From assembly GCF_020382885.2 (NCBI RefSeq), contig NC_058506.1, positions 13,804,318-13,868,317 of the forward strand: a DNA stretch of 64,000 nt. The letters are read 5' to 3'. Source of the stretch: Scatophagus argus (lineage: Eukaryota; Chordata; Actinopteri; Scatophagidae). Position 1 is the first letter of the stretch, and each line of letters opens with the position of its first letter. The notes below the pieces were generated by a model, which was not told the origin of the DNA, ran no database searches, and was given only the letters and a program-made list of their open reading frames with translations. The translations under genes and the position numbers were made by a program. Below, in pieces: positions 60,050 to 64,000 of the stretch.

Positions 60050-63000
60050 GCAGGGGCACACAGCGATCAATGCAGAGACACAGTCTTCCAAAAACTGGCT
60101 TCATGAATGCACACAAATATAGAAGATGAGAATGGGGTGTGAAATGTACAAACTGCAAAAACATTATGACATGTGTTTCATTGCCTAAATGTATAATGTA
60201 TAAGTCAGGACAGGAATTGTGTCAGCTTTAATGAAATGCTAGCATGTTTGCCTATGCATCACTGCTTCTATTTTTGGGTGCCTGAATCAGTATGCAAGCT
60301 GTGTGTGTGTGTGTGTGTGCATTCATATAGGTGGATAAATACAGTATGTGCAAGCACAATCGGTTTAATGGATGTATCAATTAGAACAGAAATCTCAGCA
60401 CATTTACTTCCTTGTAGGTCGTTGTATTCTCAGTAATGCGAGCATTTTTGTGTTTAAAATGATTTATGAAGCTCTGACCAATTACTGGCTTTGTCTGAAT
60501 CTTAGCGTCTGTCCTATTCCCCGTCTTCCCTTCCAAAACCATCAAGTCCTTCCTGTCCCCCTGCGGCTCCCCCAGTGCACATCCTCAAACCCACTAGCAT
60601 CTATGCCTAGATTATTTATCTCAATGACAGCCTCAAAAATACAATCGGTTGCTTGGTTTAGCACAACAGATGGACAAACTGAGGCAGGCGAGGCAAAGAG
60701 GATGAAAATAGGTTGTTGATCGAGGGATGGGAAAAGATGATGAGAAGATGAGAAAATGTGGATGTACAGTGAGGTCAGAGAAAACTGAGATGAAGGGGGT
60801 AGAGGGGGACACAGATGGAGGAAACACAACTGGCGGACAATAGTGGTAGAGACTATGCACATTTCAACCTATGACAATGCCCATGCTCTATCTCAATGCT
60901 CATTAAACACTAGAAACTCTTATGCTCAACCACTTCAATCAGTGAAACAGATATCGTTTACACAGGAAAACAAGGCAATGAAAGGCTAGAACTTCCACTT
61001 CTAGTAGGACTGGGCATTGTTTCTTAATAAATGGTACTGACAGAAATGTAAATTTATAATTGCAGTTCATTCTTTCCAGGAAAAGAATAGCCTAGCGCTG
61101 TCTATCAACAAACAAAATGTGCATATCTAAAGGTCACAAAGTTACATGTTACATCTTGTTTGTTTGAAACATCCTGGAGATTTGTTATATATATATATAT
61201 ATATATTAATTAGTAAGCTTTAGCTTACACTTAGAAGTGTTGGCAGGCAGAATATGTTTCACCTTTGAAAGACCCAGGCTGCTTCCAGTCTTTATGCTAA
61301 GCTAAGCTAGCTGTCTCATAGGTGTAGCTTCATGTTTAACTGACAGATATGAGAGTTAATTGATGAACTCTCTGCAAGAAATGTGAGCACAGTGACCGAG
61401 AGAGTTCAATTCTCTGCAGCTTAAGAAATCACATGCATATAGACAAAAACATGAGAAAATAAAGAAAATGAGGTTCCTCAGTTTTTTGCTTCTTATTAGT
61501 CTGCCAATTAAAACAGTCTGTCAAAAAACACAGACAAATGATGATAGTGTTGGTGGGTTTGCAGTGCATATGCTGTCAAAGTGATGAAGTTGTTTTCTTA
61601 ATTTGCTTGTGCTTTACATGTGTTTTCTTAAACTGTACTGTGTTGAACTCTCTCTGCCAAATTCTCAGACTATAGCTTTATTCACATAAATTGATTTAAA
61701 GTATAATTTTGGACATTTCTTTCGTGTAGAGTGTTAAGTGTTTGTGTTTACACAGAAATATATGATTTAAAGTAAGATATTGCAAAAAGTCCTGTTTTGG
61801 TATTGGTAACATAACTCTGATATTGTGTTGGCTCTGGAATTGCAAAGAAAATTAAAATTGTACCCAGCTCAATTTACTCTATTGGCATTCTCTGTGATGT
61901 CAAATTACAACAGTGCAGCAAAGCAATCAGGGGAATGTAACCAAGACGTCAGTACAATAATTCAGATGAGTGATATCACCTACTAACATACAACATACAC
62001 ATAGAAACACACACATACACACATTCACACACACATGCAAACACACATTTTATCAATGCCTTCAACCTGAAATAATGAGTTGGTTATTTATGTATTTTGC
62101 ATCTGTGCTTCTGTGTGTACTGATGTGCAACCAATATGTGCACTGATTCCAATCAAACTATTCATGTTGCCTTTTCAGGTGATTTACACTGCAGTTATGG
62201 AAACACTCATGTTAATGTATTCACACACACACACACACACACACAATATTACGAACAACATTAATGGCAAACCTGGGACATTACAGTAAATGGAGGGATA
62301 ATTTTACACATGCACAGACAAACACACATTAATTCACTCACGTCTTGTTTTCTGTCTCTGCCTACCTCACTCACACACACGCAGACCCGTACAAACACAT
62401 GCAAATACTCAAAACCCAAAAGAGCTTTTAATAAATATTATCTCCTATTGACAAACCTGAACACCTTAGTCAGAGTGAAAAAAAATGTGATGTAATGTTT
62501 TGCATCAGTAAAGTTTGCAAGCACAGCTGCAAAATGACCCTACATTTTCAATAATAATCATCTTAATCGACATCTAAAATTCTTTGCTTACAAATGAGAT
62601 GATATTTCAAATTTATGTGGTCAAACAAAATCAGTGATTGGACCTCAAACTGCTCTGACTCATGCAGCCTTATGTAGCACTCCAGGGCAGAGAAACAGGG
62701 AGTGGCAGCAGCAGTTGGAGGGCCTGAGATGCCCGATTTCTGCTCTCCTACTTGCCAAAGCTGTCTCTGTCCTGAATGGATGCTACGAAATAGAGGAACA
62801 GCTCTTTGGACTGCAGCCCCAGGACAGACAACATGACAGCTCAGAGCAAGAGCACAGAGAATGTACAATGTTCCTGTCTGTCTGTCTGAGGGGGGAAAAG
62901 CCACAGTGGAGCCACAACCTGTTACCAACCAAAAGAGTGATTTCTCCTCCTGGCTGGTCTCTGAAGGACATCGTCATCCACACACACACACACACGTACA

Positions 63001-64000
63001 CACACACAATGATAAACAGGCAATGCAAAAACTCGAGAGTTTTCCTGTCAGAGCATTTTGTCTTTCACTGAATGAACTCAAGCATGTGATGTGTGTGTGT
63101 TTGTGTGTCTGTGAGTGTGCGTGTGCGTGTGACAGGAAAACAGCAGGGAATCGCAAGCAGTGACCGGTGACACACTAATGGAGCCAGGACACATCAATCA
63201 GAAGAACAGGTGCTTCCACACCCTAATCCTGCCTGTCCTCAAACAGCAAAACCTTGTTTCGTCAGTCGTCCACCTGCTTTGTCTTCTGACCCTTCTCTGA
63301 AAAGTCACCCAGAATGACAACCTGCAGGCATTGTTTCTTTTTTCTTAACTCCTTTTCTCCTATTTTTTTCTTTCTAACAAAACTGCTTTAAGGGATATTT
63401 GATACCTAAAAGTGCAAATAAAGTTTTTGTCTTTGGCTTGGCAAACCAAAAAATGTTCCACAGTGCTTTTGCCAAAAGGACAATACAGATGCATACAAAT
63501 ACATACACAAACATACAAGATCCACGTTAGCATGAAGGCCTTCACACACCAAAGACATTTTTTTCCTCAATTCACCAACATATTTTTTTGAGCTTCTGTC
63601 TCTTTTTGAGTACGTTCACAAAAAAAATTCAGCAGCAAAAAAGGGCATCGTTTTTTCATCGTTTTTTGTCCATTTTTTTTTCTTGTCATTGCCCTGCATT
63701 ACATGACAAAGGACACAGAAATTATTTATATTTATAGTGCCTTGAAATGAGTAACTTTGATGGCTGCTTTATGGGGTTTACCAACAGGGAGCTGAATAGA
63801 CTACTAAAACAGTAATTTTACTTCCCATGCATCCCAGAGTTGCTGGTCTACTGCCTCAATTCATTAGTTTGTTTGTGACTTTGGTCCTCAACAAACTGGG
63901 CTGGACTGGAGCCCCAGGACTGGAGGCTGAGATGAATGTAACCAAACCAAGTGTAAGTCGGTCTGTGCTGCAGTGTGACCTCGTGACTTCTCGGAGCTCT
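60050..64000 (-). other. caln1 intron running off the window
   Basis: No further caln1 exon or other gene is visible. Microsatellites occur: (GT)n about 60301-60320, (CA)n about 62222-62245 and 62980-63008, and a TG-rich stretch near 63090-63130. Repeat copy d is at 61180-61450. Confidence 0.65.
61180..61450. repeat. Teleost dispersed repeat, copy d, next to a (TA)n tract
   Basis: (TA)n at about 61186-61207 is followed by TAGTAAGCTTTAGCTTAC, then CCAGTCTTTATGCTAAGCTA, AGCTTCATGTTTAACTGACA and GATATGAGAG. This is the clearest copy of the family in the window. Confidence 0.7.

Noticed and set aside
62634-63071. 145-codon plus-strand frame and its minus-strand counterpart
   Set aside because: Ends in a (CA)n tract, shows no domain and lies in the caln1 intron.

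Overview
The window is vertebrate nuclear DNA, almost certainly from a ray-finned (teleost, probably percomorph) fish. The genes are multi-exon with GT-AG introns. The gene content matches human 17q11.2 neighbours (NSRP1, RAB34, SUPT6H, SDF2), and the non-coding DNA is full of dispersed repeats I recognise as typical of teleosts. Gene calls were made by joining exons by hand at splice sites. For nsrp1, both calpains, rab34 and sdf2 the joined exon lengths sum to an intact reading frame.

Layout. 17-2877 (+): nsrp1, a splicing regulator, complete. 3976-9599 (-): a complete 21-exon calpain protease. 9.8-17.2 kb: gene-poor spacer holding a diverged ~0.5 kb tandem duplication and old repeats. 17881-21323 (+): a second calpain, head-to-head with the first, with the same exon plan but ending where the penta-EF-hand region should begin. 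22585-25488 (-): a ten-exon non-coding snoRNA host gene. Its introns carry alternating box C/D snoRNAs of two families that resemble SNORD49 and SNORD65, so it looks like the fish counterpart of SNHG29. 26998-32095 (+): rab34, divergent from the snoRNA host. 35238-47138 (-): supt6h (SPT6), about 36 coding exons. 48976-51184 (+): sdf2, divergent from supt6h. 56325-60049 (-): the last two coding exons of caln1 (calneuron 1); the rest of that gene lies beyond the window edge.

How the genes relate. Most are housekeeping genes joined by conserved synteny, not by a shared pathway: co-transcriptional RNA work (nsrp1, supt6h, snoRNA host), the secretory and membrane system (rab34, sdf2, caln1) and calcium signalling (calpains, caln1). 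The two calpains are clearly paralogues: they share 5' UTR exon design, start-codon context, identical sizes for several exons, a 12-nt microexon and an unusual Asn before the catalytic Cys.

Most noteworthy: (1) the plus-strand calpain seems to have lost its penta-EF-hand half through loss of one splice donor; (2) the snoRNA host has a strict two-family alternation, with degenerate SNORD65-type copies in its outer introns; (3) a ~50 bp inverted repeat brackets the promoter and first exons of the minus-strand calpain. No CRISPR, operon or viral coding system was seen, and no wholly new system is claimed.
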